NCBI RefSeq assembly: GCF_007115095.1
Contig: NZ_SULH01000010.1
Location: forward strand, 9,670-52,080
Length of the DNA stretch: 42,411 nucleotides
Direction of reading: 5' to 3'
Origin: Levilactobacillus enshiensis
GTDB lineage: Bacteria; Bacillota; Bacilli; Lactobacillales; Lactobacillaceae
Below, in pieces: positions 8,248-16,363 of this stretch; the stretch's first letter is position 1, and every line of letters begins with the position of its first letter. The translations under genes and the position numbers were made by a program. The notes under the pieces are model-generated. The model saw only the letters and a list, made by a program, of their open reading frames with translations. It made no database searches and was not told the DNA's origin.

Positions 8248-10554
8248 TTAATTCTGAAATTCATGTTCGATTGTCAAATCAGCCTGGGGAATCTTGTCCG
8301 AGGCAATCAGTGGCGAGGCTGCACCGATGCTCAACAAAGTCAGGTGATGCATGGCACGTGATGCAATCGTGTAGAGCGTGCCAGTCAACTGGGTGTCGGG
8401 ATAGTTCTCGGCAGAAACATTGTAGGCAATGACGCTGTCGAATTCTAACCCTTTTGCCAAGTAGATGGGCAAGACGACAATACCTTTCGGCAAGGAACGG
8501 TCGGTATCGGTCAGCCGGGTCAGGGCAAATTCGGTATGCAGTTCCTGATAGACGTATTTGGCCTCGGCGGTACTTTTGGTGAGAATGGCGACCGTCCCGT
8601 TGGTCGCGAGCTCTAACCGTAATTCGTGGGCGAGAGCTTTGAAGGCGGCGTCAGTATCGTAGCGAATGACTACCTTGGGCAGGTCGCCCGGACGGTTGAA
8701 GGCCTCGATTTTGTCGCCATCAGGTAGCAGTGCCTTGGCAAACGTGGTGATGGGAAGTGTGGAACGATAGGAACGCCGCAACGTAATCAGACGGGACCGT
8801 TTGACGTTTAACGCGGCATCCAGCTTTTTCAAGATAGATTCTGGTGATTCCACCGCCTTGAAGAGGGCCTGCTCACTGTCACCGAGTAGGGTCAACTTGG
8901 CCCGTGGAAAGGCATGCTGCAGGTAGATCAGTTGGGCCATCGAGTAGTCCTGCATCTCATCGATGAAGAGGTGTTGCATCCGGTGGTTGGCCCCGCCGCC
9001 CGCGAGAATATCACGCAAATACAGCAGAGGGGCGGCGTCAGTCAACGCGAGCTTATGGTATTCGATATCGTGCTGATAGGCGTCGATCACCGTCTGCCAG
9101 TCTGCGGTGGAAACGTCGTCGGGCAGCGGACACTGCTTGAGAAAGGCGGTGTACTGCGTGTAGGCGTCGAGAAAATAGCCATTGTAAATGGCATCATCGA
9201 CTTGCCGCAACCGGCGACGAACGATTTGCCGGGCGATGAAGTCGATCTCGTCATCGAGTTGTTCAAACGTCCCCAGATGCTTTTCGCCTAACAGATTGTG
9301 GTAGTCTTCGTCGCTGAGTTGGTCGATGGTATCGCGCACCCAGTCGGCCTTAGCTTCTTCACGAATCCGGCGTTTGAGGCGTTTTTCCAGCTCGTTTTTG
9401 GTGCGTAAAAAGCGGTCGGCCGGTGCCGTAGCAGCTGGAAACTGACTGTAAATGTCGCGAATTTCTTCCTTATCAAAGAACACGCGGCCCTTAAACCGAA
9501 TATCCGTGAACTGTAGCTCGGCCGGAGATACCTGATGACAGTAGTCGTTGATGGCCGTCATCATTGCGGCGCTTTCGCGGAAATTGCGCAGGGGCAGATT
9601 AACTGGTGTCTGCTGGTCTTCTTCGTAGCGCTCAAATTGGGTCTGGACGTTGAGCCCTTGGAACCGTTGCGTTAAGAATTCGGCCAGCGTGACTTGGCGC
9701 ATGTTGCGTTCCCCTAGACTGGGAAGAACGTCACTGATGTAGTGACTGAATAGTCGGTTAGGTGAGAACAAGACGATTTGATCGGCTTCCAAGTCCCGCC
9801 GGCTGTGATAGAGCAGAAAGGCGATTCGCTGTAAAATGGCGGACGTTTTACCAGAGCCCGCGACTCCCTGAACGACCAGCAAGTCACTCTTGGTGTCGCG
9901 AATAATGTCGTTTTGTTCCCGTTGAATGGTCGAGACGATGTTCTGCATGGTCGCATCGTTTTGCTCACCCAGTGCGTGTTGCAGCATTTCATCGCCGACC
10001 GTCTCGTTGGTGTCGAACATGCTTTCAATTTTGCCATCTTGAATTAAAAATTGTCGCTTCTTCAGCAGGTTGGTTTCTTGATTCCCAGCCGGCGTGCTGT
10101 AGGCGACTTCGCCGAGCACCCCGTTGTAATAGATACTGGAAACGGGAGCCCGCCAGTCGTAGACCAGGAAGTTTTGGTCCTCGTCAACGAATGAGGCGGT
10201 GCCGATGTAGAGGGATTCCGGTTGGGATTCGCCGGGATCTTGAATGTCGATGCGACCAAAGTAGGGCGACTTCTGGAGTTCCTTATAGGTGTCCAATTGG
10301 CCCTCGATGATGTTTTGATTTTCGGTCAACCGGGAGACCAAGGCCCGTTGTTGTTGCAGTTCGGCACTGGTTTCGATTCGGTCATCGACTTCAAACCAGT
10401 TGACCGAGGTGTTTTCACTATAGTTCTTTAACACGTTGCGCAGTTCTTTGTGGGCGGCCGTGTAGTCGGCGACGGTCTTGTCGATTCGTTCGCCAATCTG
10501 GTCGGCCACTTGGTCCACACGCTGTTGTTCCGCTGCTTGTTCGCTGGTGGTCAA
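8248..10554 (-). CDS. helD: RNA polymerase recycling ATPase HelD (UvrD/Rep-like)
   Basis: UvrD/Rep-like superfamily 1 ATPase of 768 residues. In HelD relatives the motor frees stalled RNA polymerase from nucleic acid rather than unwinding DNA. An N-terminal alpha-helical arm (residues 1-100) precedes the family hallmark VYDWRAPVSS near 131-140. Walker A is GVAGSGKTS (230-238), followed by QRIAFLLYH. Motif II is LFIDEMQDYS, motif III LTLLGDSEQ, and motif IV region LRRSYRST. The start is TTG at 10554 with AAGGAGG eight bases before it on the minus strand. The 5' side faces an A repeat. The family call is strong; in vivo partnership with RNA polymerase is from relatives. Confidence 0.92.
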   Translation of the reverse strand: MTTSEQAAEQQRVDQVADQIGERIDKTVADYTAAHKELRNVLKNYSENTSVNWFEVDDRIETSAELQQQRALVSRLTENQNIIEGQLDTYKELQKSPYFGRIDIQDPGESQPESLYIGTASFVDEDQNFLVYDWRAPVSSIYYNGVLGEVAYSTPAGNQETNLLKKRQFLIQDGKIESMFDTNETVGDEMLQHALGEQNDATMQNIVSTIQREQNDIIRDTKSDLLVVQGVAGSGKTSAILQRIAFLLYHSRRDLEADQIVLFSPNRLFSHYISDVLPSLGERNMRQVTLAEFLTQRFQGLNVQTQFERYEEDQQTPVNLPLRNFRESAAMMTAINDYCHQVSPAELQFTDIRFKGRVFFDKEEIRDIYSQFPAATAPADRFLRTKNELEKRLKRRIREEAKADWVRDTIDQLSDEDYHNLLGEKHLGTFEQLDDEIDFIARQIVRRRLRQVDDAIYNGYFLDAYTQYTAFLKQCPLPDDVSTADWQTVIDAYQHDIEYHKLALTDAAPLLYLRDILAGGGANHRMQHLFIDEMQDYSMAQLIYLQHAFPRAKLTLLGDSEQALFKAVESPESILKKLDAALNVKRSRLITLRRSYRSTLPITTFAKALLPDGDKIEAFNRPGDLPKVVIRYDTDAAFKALAHELRLELATNGTVAILTKSTAEAKYVYQELHTEFALTRLTDTDRSLPKGIVVLPIYLAKGLEFDSVIAYNVSAENYPDTQLTGTLYTIASRAMHHLTLLSIGAASPLIASDKIPQADLTIEHEFQN

Positions 10555-10604
10555 ATTGACCGCCTCCTTCTTTTATTTCTGGTTAAGTTCAGGATATGTG
10601 CTGG

Positions 10605-10803
10605 CTGTTCGCCTTACCGGCCGGCAGATATGGGCTGGATCGGTGCGAACACAACTTGAAGCCTCGAAGAACACGAGTCTACAAGCTTGGTTTTCTACTA
10701 AGCCAGTAAGCAAGTCACTTACTGACTAAGTAGAACGACGCGCCTGAGCCCATATCTGCCGGCCTCTCGGCTTACGTTGTGTTGTCAGACAACACTGAAA
10801 ATA
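10605..10803 (+). repeat. Module A repeat, full length
   Basis: Full copy: left end CGCCTTACCGG, left arm CCGGCAGATATGGGCT, hairpin 1 with loop AAGAACA, hairpin 2 (TTCTACTAAGCCAGTAAG / CTTACTGACTAAGTAGAA) with loop CAAGTCA, right arm AGCCCATATCTGCCGG. A small perfect hairpin GTGTTGTC / GACAACAC lies just outside the right end. It is on the 5' side of helD. Confidence 0.9.
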
Positions 10804-10820
10804 GATGAGTCATTGATAGT

Positions 10821-11003
10821 TCGCCTGCGGCTACCAGACGCCACACTGTGGGGACCGACCGAAGCCTGGAAAGCGGTCTTCGGCCTCGAGTTGAAGCCAC
10901 GCAGAGACCCGCGAGTCTTCAACTCGTCCCGTGATGTAACCTAGCAAAAAAGACGCTAGCTAACATCACCGACACAGTGTTCTGTCTGGTATCCTCCGGC
11001 TTG
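10821..11003 (-). repeat. Module C repeat (subtype of B), inverted relative to the A copy
   Basis: Arms CTACCAGACGCCACACTGTG and the complement of CACAGTGTTCTGTCTGGTAT pair with each other. Inside are a CCGAAG / CTTCGG hairpin and GTGATGTAACCTAGC / GCTAGCTAACATCAC. Compared with the copies at 13599 and 13874, the same positions have changed in both arms. Confidence 0.85.
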
Positions 11004-11340
11004 AATCGTGTGCGCTAGTGTGGTGTCAGTCAATGATGGCTGCTGCCGTGGGAATATTTATGCAGCGGTCAAGTGTCCGACCGGCTGGGCCAAATTGAGT
11101 TAAGCTCGATAGATTTAGACGCAAATGCTATAGCTACATAGCGTCCTTCCTATAGGGGTTCACATTGGTATCGCTTGATATAGTGAAAACCAACCTGAAC
11201 TGGCAGAAACCTCGGCTGCCGGCGTGCAATCAGTTCACACAATATCGCAGCTATTTCAATGCCTAAATTGCTTAACAAGTTTAGTCATATTCGGGGGCAG
11301 TGTCAATCAATCCTATCGTTTTTGACTGAAATAAATCTTC
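11004..11340. other. Gap before the trpS promoter
   Basis: No gene. Around 11205-11245 the string GGCTGCCGGCGTGCAATCAG resembles a decayed right end of module B. Otherwise nothing was recognised. Confidence 0.35.
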
Positions 11341-11353
11341 TGGGGGCTGACAG

Positions 11354-11382
11354 TTTACATCGCGCGTAAAAACCGCTAATAT
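11354..11382 (+). promoter_or_regulatory. trpS promoter
   Basis: TTTACA (11354-11359) and TAATAT (11377-11382) are separated by 17 bases, placing transcription start near 11389, at the beginning of the T-box leader. Confidence 0.65.
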
Positions 11383-11388
11383 AAAGGA

Positions 11389-11602
11389 ATAGGGACTCGA
11401 AAAAAGTAGGCCAATTTCAGAGAAAAACCGGCAGTGCTGAAACGGTTTTGTGGTCGAAATGGGTCGAGTCAGTTTTATTTAATCGATAACTAATTTTATC
11501 GCGGCGTCTCCGTTAACGACAAAAGTGGTGGCTAAAATGGTCACAATTTAGGTGGTACCGCGCATAAGCGTCCTATTGGCATTGGCCAATGGGGCGCTTT
11601 TT
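11389..11602 (+). ncRNA. T-box leader, tryptophan specific
   Basis: tRNA-sensing leader that allows read-through when tRNA-Trp is uncharged. Stem I is closed by GACTCG (near 11394) and CGAGTC (near 11466). On its 3' side the specifier loop contains TGG at 11461-11463, the tryptophan codon, matching the gene below. The conserved T-box AGGTGGTACCGCG is at 11550-11562. The terminator AGCGTCCTATTGGC / GCCAATGGGGCGCT with five T is at 11567-11602 and competes with the antiterminator. Confidence 0.93.
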
Positions 11603-11620
11603 CAGAAAGGATGAAAAATA

Positions 11621-12640
11621 TTGAGTAAAAAACACGTGATTTTAACTGGGGACCGACCAACTGGCAAGCTACACATTGGCCATTACGTCGGGTCATTGAA
11701 GAACCGGGTCGCTTTACAGAACACTGGTGACTACGACACGTACATCATGATTGCGGACACGCAAGCGTTGACCGACAATGCCCGTGACCCTGAAAAGATT
11801 CGTCACAGCCTGTTACAAGTGGCACTGGATTATTTGGCAGTGGGCATTGATCCTGCCAAGTCAACGATTCTCGTGCAATCCCAGATTCCAGCTCTGAGTG
11901 AATTGACCATGGCTTACTTGAATTTGGTCAGCGTTTCACGTTTGAACCGGAACCCAACCGTTAAAGCTGAAATTAAGCAAAAAGCCTTTGGTGAAAGTGT
12001 GCCCGCTGGGTTCTTCATCTACCCAGTTAGCCAAGCAGCCGATATCACGGCATTCAAGGCCGACACGGTGCCCGTTGGTGAAGACCAAGAACCCATGTTG
12101 GAACAAACCCGTGAAATCGTGCGGACCTTCAACAACGTTTACGGTCAAGAGATTTTGGTGGAACCTGAAGGCTACTTCCCACCTAAGGGCCAAGGCCGGA
12201 TTCCTGGGTTAGACGGCAACGCTAAGATGAGCAAGTCCTTGGACAATGCCATTTATCTCGGTGACAGTGCAGACACGATTCAAAAGAAGGTCATGTCCAT
12301 GTACACCGATCCCGAACACATTCACATCGAAGATCCTGGTCACATCGAAGGCAACACGGTCTTCACGTACCTTGACATTTTCGCTGAAGATACGGCTCAC
12401 GTGGCTGACCTGAAGGCGCAATACCAGCACGGTGGCCTCGGGGATGTTAAAATTAAGCGGTACTTGAACGATGTTTTGCAGGCAAAATTACAGCCGATCC
12501 GCGAACGGCGTGAACATTTCGCCGCTGACGAAGGTGCCGTTTACGACATCTTGAAGCAAGGAAGCGAACGCGCCAACCAAGTTGCTGCGCAGACCTTACA
12601 CGAAGTCCGTCACGCCATTGGTGTGGACTACTTCGGTTAA
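11621..12640 (+). CDS. trpS: Tryptophanyl-tRNA synthetase
   Basis: Class Ic synthetase that charges tRNA-Trp. The 339-residue product has the normal bacterial length. The HIGH motif is GKLHIGH (15-21), after the typical GDRPTG. KMSKS appears as AKMSKSLDN near 200-208, and [15 protein letters not shown] is the usual substrate-proximal stretch. The start is TTG 11621, served by AAAGGA at 11606-11611; an ATG at 11611 runs into a stop after five codons. Expression is controlled by the T-box leader in front. The next gene follows after 20 bases and may be co-transcribed. Confidence 0.97.
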   Translation: MSKKHVILTGDRPTGKLHIGHYVGSLKNRVALQNTGDYDTYIMIADTQALTDNARDPEKIRHSLLQVALDYLAVGIDPAKSTILVQSQIPALSELTMAYLNLVSVSRLNRNPTVKAEIKQKAFGESVPAGFFIYPVSQAADITAFKADTVPVGEDQEPMLEQTREIVRTFNNVYGQEILVEPEGYFPPKGQGRIPGLDGNAKMSKSLDNAIYLGDSADTIQKKVMSMYTDPEHIHIEDPGHIEGNTVFTYLDIFAEDTAHVADLKAQYQHGGLGDVKIKRYLNDVLQAKLQPIRERREHFAADEGAVYDILKQGSERANQVAAQTLHEVRHAIGVDYFG

Positions 12641-12660
12641 GTCGAAATGGGGGATAGACA

Positions 12661-13581
12661 ATGCAAAATTTAGCCATTGTTGATTTGGGGTCAAATTCGG
12701 TCCGCATGGCCGTCAATGAGCTGCACGACGACGGTACTTACCGGGAAGTTAACCGGGTCAAGGTCGATAGTCGTTTGTCAGAAGGCATGGGTCCCGAAAA
12801 GATTCTCCAACCGAACGCGATGGACCGCACAATTGCGGCCTTAAAATCGTTTCGGCCCTACTATGAACAACTGCCACATTTAATTGTCCGCGGAATTGCG
12901 ACAGCGGCGGTCCGTCAAGCCCGTAACCGCGATGAGTTTTTAAAGCGGGTTGCTGAGGCGACCGATATTCAGCTGGAAGTGTTGTCTGGCGACCAGGAGG
13001 CCTACTATGATTATCTGGGGGCCGTCAACCGGCTAAAGATCAAGGATTGTCTTCTGTTAGATACGGGCGGGGCTAGTTGTGAGCTGGTCCATGTGAAGAA
13101 TAGCCGCGATGCCAACTTGATCAGTGTCCCATTTGGCGCGGTCAACTTGTCTGAACAGTTCCACCTCGACGATCGGGTAACCGCCGTTGACCTCTTTTCC
13201 GCGCAGGTTTTTCTGCGTGAACGGCTCCAAGATATTTGGTGGCTAAATGATGCGAAACATTTGCCGTTAGTGCTATTAGGTGGCGCCAACCGGACCTTAG
13301 CGCGGATGAATCGCCAGCAGCAGAAGATCCTGCACGTGGAGAATATCCATGGGTACCGACTGACAACGGGTCAGGTGATGAAGACCTTTGAGCGCTTGCT
13401 GGAGGTACCGTTGGCCGAACGGCGGCGGATCTCTGGGCTGGAGCCAGAGCGCGCAGATATCATTATTGGCGGGATGTTGCCATTGGTGACGTTGCTGCAG
13501 ATGCTGGACTCGGATCGGGTCATCTTCTCCGAAAGCGGCGTCCGCGAAGGCATCATCTCGGAATATCTGAGCCAACGATAG
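12661..13581 (+). CDS. Ppx/GppA-family phosphatase (short exopolyphosphatase)
   Basis: Member of the actin-like ATPase superfamily whose relatives remove phosphate from polyphosphate or pppGpp. The 306-residue product covers only the two-lobed catalytic core; the C-terminal HD region of the long E. coli forms is absent, as in many Firmicutes. The N-terminal phosphate motif is VDLGSNSVRMAV (8-19). The second is LLLDTGGASCELV near 136-148, and GGANRTLAR near 207-215 is the third. The ribosome site is GGGGGA ahead of ATG 12661. It lies 20 bases after trpS and is probably transcribed with it. Whether it acts on polyphosphate or (p)ppGpp is not visible. Confidence 0.88.
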   Translation: MQNLAIVDLGSNSVRMAVNELHDDGTYREVNRVKVDSRLSEGMGPEKILQPNAMDRTIAALKSFRPYYEQLPHLIVRGIATAAVRQARNRDEFLKRVAEATDIQLEVLSGDQEAYYDYLGAVNRLKIKDCLLLDTGGASCELVHVKNSRDANLISVPFGAVNLSEQFHLDDRVTAVDLFSAQVFLRERLQDIWWLNDAKHLPLVLLGGANRTLARMNRQQQKILHVENIHGYRLTTGQVMKTFERLLEVPLAERRRISGLEPERADIIIGGMLPLVTLLQMLDSDRVIFSESGVREGIISEYLSQR

Positions 13582-13598
13582 CTTGTGTTGGGCGGGGT

Positions 13599-13775
13599 CG
13601 CCTGCGGCTGCCAGCCGCCATGCTGTGGGGACCGACCGAAGCCTGTGGAGCGGTCTTCGGTCTCAAGTCGAAGCCACGCAGAAATCGCGAGTCTTCAACT
13701 CGTCCCGTGGTGTAACCTAGCAGAGAACGCTAGCTAACACCACCGACACAGCATTCTGGCTGGCATCCTCCGGCT
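13599..13775 (-). repeat. Module C repeat, first of a pair
   Basis: Arms GGCTGCCAGCCGCCATGCTGTG and the complement of CACAGCATTCTGGCTGGCAT pair over most of their length. Hairpins GACCGAAGCC / GGTCTTCGGTC and GTGGTGTAACCTAGC (loop AGAGAAC) GCTAGCTAACACCAC lie inside. Nearly identical to the copy about 275 bases downstream. Confidence 0.88.
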
Positions 13776-13873
13776 CCGGCAACAATTGATTACTGTTGGT
13801 TAGGTTTTCCGGCGGCCTTTCGCTACCTGGTGGATGGTTGCTGGGAAAGTTGGTTTAGCTGACTGTTGGTTTT

Positions 13874-14050
13874 GTCTGCAGTTGCCAGCCGCCATGCTGT
13901 GGGGGACCGACCGAAGCCTGTGGAGCGGTCTTCGGTCTCAAGTCGAAGCCACGCAAAAATCGCGAGTCTTCAACTCGTCCCGTGGTGTAACCTAGCGGAG
14001 AACGCTAGCTAACACCACCGACACAGCATTCTATCTGGTAGCCGTAGGCG
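13874..14050 (-). repeat. Module C repeat, second of a pair
   Basis: Near copy of 13599-13775, same orientation. The apical loop is GGAGAAC instead of AGAGAAC, and the right outer arm has diverged (TATCTGGTAGCC), breaking some outer pairs. It ends about 50 bases before mvaA. Confidence 0.88.
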
Positions 14051-14103
14051 ATGTACACGATTTTCACAGTATATTTCACGTGAACGAAAGGAGTCGATGG
14101 TCG

Positions 14104-15360
14104 ATGACGGCTTTTTACCGGTTACCTTATGGGGCCCGGCGCGACCAGCTTGCCCATGCGAGTCACTTAACGGTGGCCCAACTGGCATTGCTGGCGCAGC
14201 ACCGGCAGGCCACCGATGAGGATTTAATTGAAAACTATTTAACGACTTATGGCTTGCCTGAGGGCGTGGCGGTCAATCTACGCGTCAATGGGCGCACCGT
14301 TACCGTGCCCATGGTGACTGAGGAGCCATCGGTAATCGCTGCTGCCAGTAATGGCGGGCGATTGTTGACCAGCGATACCGGAATCACCACTGAGGTTGCG
14401 CGGCGGGAGTTGATGGGGCAGATCGTGTTTAGCCACGTTCGGGACCCCCAATACTTGCGGGATTGGCTGACTAGCCATGAACAGGAACTGCTGCGGGTGG
14501 CCGATGATGCCCATCCCACGTTGCTCGCGCATGGTGGGGGCGCCCGGTCGATACGTGTGCGCCTTTTACCACCGGACTGGGTTTCACTAGACCTTTTCAT
14601 TGATGTGGGTGAGGCGATGGGGGCCAATCTGGTCAACACGCTGACCGAGGCCGTTGCCGCCAAAATCAAGGCGCACCTCAACGTGGACATTTTAATGAGT
14701 ATTCTTAGCAATTACGCCACGCACAGTCTAGTGACGGCGCGTTGTGCCGTCCCGGTCGTGCAACTGAAAACGAAGACGATTGCGGGAGCCGAAGTGGCAC
14801 AACGCATCGCCGAAGCCAGTGACTATGCGCAGGTCGATCCATATCGTGCCGTGACCCACAACAAGGGCATCATGAACGGTGTTGATGCCGTGGTACTGGC
14901 GATGGGCAACGATTGGCGCGCTGTTGAAAGTGGCGTGCATGCCTATGCCAGCCGCAATGGCAGCTACCAAGGTCTCAGCCGCTGGTGGGTCAGTGCCGGT
15001 GTCTTACACGGTGAGCTGACCCTCCCGCTAGCGCTAGGGTTTGTCGGTGGTGCGACCAAGGTGTTGCCACTGGTCAAGGTGAACCAGCAACTGGCACAGG
15101 TCGACAATGCACGCGACCTCATGGGCATCACGGCCGCCGTGGGTCTGGCACAAAATGTGGCGGCCCTGCGCGCATTGGTGACCGATGGGATTCAACGTGG
15201 TCACATGGCGCTGCAGCGTAAGTCGTTGGCATTGTCCGTGGGGGCCACGCCCGCGGAACTACCGGCCGTGACGCAACGGTTGGCGCAATTTAAGCAACCG
15301 ACCACGGCACAGGCCACGGCGGCTCTACAAGCCGTTCGTCAAGCAAATTTAAAGAAATAG
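14104..15360 (+). CDS. mvaA: Hydroxymethylglutaryl-CoA reductase, class II
   Basis: Interconverts HMG-CoA and mevalonate with a nicotinamide cofactor; in lactobacilli this feeds isoprenoid synthesis by the mevalonate route. The 418-residue length and motifs fit class II: ENYLTTYGLPEGVAVNL (43-59), EEPSVIAAASNG (73-84) with the catalytic Glu, DVGEAMGANLVNT near 166-178, and HNKGIMNGVDAVVLAMGNDWRA near 252-273, which holds the catalytic Lys and Asp. The start is ATG 14104 with AAAGGAG at 14087-14093; a GTG at 14080 would precede that site. It heads a run of same-strand genes to about 18.3 kb with gaps of 50 bases or fewer. Confidence 0.95.
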   Translation: MTAFYRLPYGARRDQLAHASHLTVAQLALLAQHRQATDEDLIENYLTTYGLPEGVAVNLRVNGRTVTVPMVTEEPSVIAAASNGGRLLTSDTGITTEVARRELMGQIVFSHVRDPQYLRDWLTSHEQELLRVADDAHPTLLAHGGGARSIRVRLLPPDWVSLDLFIDVGEAMGANLVNTLTEAVAAKIKAHLNVDILMSILSNYATHSLVTARCAVPVVQLKTKTIAGAEVAQRIAEASDYAQVDPYRAVTHNKGIMNGVDAVVLAMGNDWRAVESGVHAYASRNGSYQGLSRWWVSAGVLHGELTLPLALGFVGGATKVLPLVKVNQQLAQVDNARDLMGITAAVGLAQNVAALRALVTDGIQRGHMALQRKSLALSVGATPAELPAVTQRLAQFKQPTTAQATAALQAVRQANLKK

Positions 15361-15376
15361 GTGAACTAAAAAGATT

Positions 15377-16342
15377 ATGCAAGCAAAAGATGTGCAATTA
15401 AACGATGAGGTTCAAGGCCTCTTAGATCAAGTTAACGCGCTCTACCCTGGCAAGGTTGAAGTTCAATTCATTGGTGAACTCCAAGCGGGTTTCGTCCGTC
15501 ACGACCAAGCCCAACAGATTCAGGTGGGCAAGGACATTAACATTCAGGTCGCTGATTTGACGGCACCCAACTATACGGCGTCTCACGAACTGGTTCATTT
15601 ACTGATGATCCTGTCCGGCTTCCCTCAGGTCTTCTTCTCATTGACGACTGGTCAACCCCAGCTTGATGAACAGCTGATGATCATGGGCACGGAACTCTAC
15701 GACATCGTGAGCCACATTGTGGTGGTTAGCGAACAACGTAAGCATGGTCTGATCACGGATGAGATTGAGGGACTATACTTAAATGGGGTCACGGCGACAA
15801 TCAAGCCAGAACCGACACCGGTCGATGATGAAATGACCCTGCGGACGCTGACCCTGTTGGACGCCTTGGTCTTCTTCGGCCTCGATAATGATAAGATTAT
15901 CGCTCAATTCAAACGCGATTACCCAATCAGCTTCGCCGCTGCCCGGAAATTGTACGATATTATTACCGAGAAGCCGGTCGACTCACCATTTACCTTGCGT
16001 CGAAACGTGGTCAAATTGTTCAAGGCCTTCGATGCCCAATTGGAAGCTTGGCACTTGCCTGCACTGCACAATACGGAGTTCACCACGTTGACTAGCATTT
16101 TGTCTAAGCGTCAGCTGAACTTAAACGTCAAGCAGATCTTCGAACTGTATCATTCTGATATGCACGAAAAGACGACCCAACGGCGCGGGTACGTTGGCTT
16201 TAACCGGTCTGATCAGCAGAACGCGTTTGTGTTGCCATCGCCAGCACCGAAGGACGATACGCCGGATTACTACACTAAGATTTATGAAATGACGGTGGAA
16301 GACCTCTTTAAGCAGTTGAAGATGCCATACATCTTGCGTTAA
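15377..16342 (+). CDS. IpaB/EvcA-family protein with HExxH motif
   Basis: Protein of 321 residues similar to what lactobacillus genomes label IpaB/EvcA family; that name is historic and says little about function. Residues 70-74 read HELVH, the zinc-peptidase HExxH pattern, set in a hydrophobic helix (ASHELVHLLMILSG), so a metallopeptidase-like fold is possible. No signal peptide or membrane helix is seen, so it should be cytoplasmic. A third metal ligand cannot be fixed by eye; E95/E102 in the DEQLMIMGTELYD stretch downstream is a candidate. It sits 16 bases after mvaA and 21 before the sirtuin, suggesting one operon. The ribosome site is weak. Confidence 0.75.
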   Translation: MQAKDVQLNDEVQGLLDQVNALYPGKVEVQFIGELQAGFVRHDQAQQIQVGKDINIQVADLTAPNYTASHELVHLLMILSGFPQVFFSLTTGQPQLDEQLMIMGTELYDIVSHIVVVSEQRKHGLITDEIEGLYLNGVTATIKPEPTPVDDEMTLRTLTLLDALVFFGLDNDKIIAQFKRDYPISFAAARKLYDIITEKPVDSPFTLRRNVVKLFKAFDAQLEAWHLPALHNTEFTTLTSILSKRQLNLNVKQIFELYHSDMHEKTTQRRGYVGFNRSDQQNAFVLPSPAPKDDTPDYYTKIYEMTVEDLFKQLKMPYILR

Positions 16343-16363
16343 TTTTAGAAAGGATGATTGGGT

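Noticed and set aside
10450..10729. Two overlapping plus-strand frames across the helD start and module A
   Set aside because: They run antisense to the firm helD gene and through a repeat, and have no ribosome site.
10605..10803. tRNA or tRNA-like gene suggested by 7-nt loops
   Set aside because: Stem lengths (12 and 18 bases with mismatches) and the absence of D/T-loop motifs and a CCA-type acceptor do not fit a tRNA.
13599..14050. CRISPR-like array (two similar units)
   Set aside because: Units are about 177 bases with internal hairpins, only two are present, and there are no short regular spacers or cas genes.
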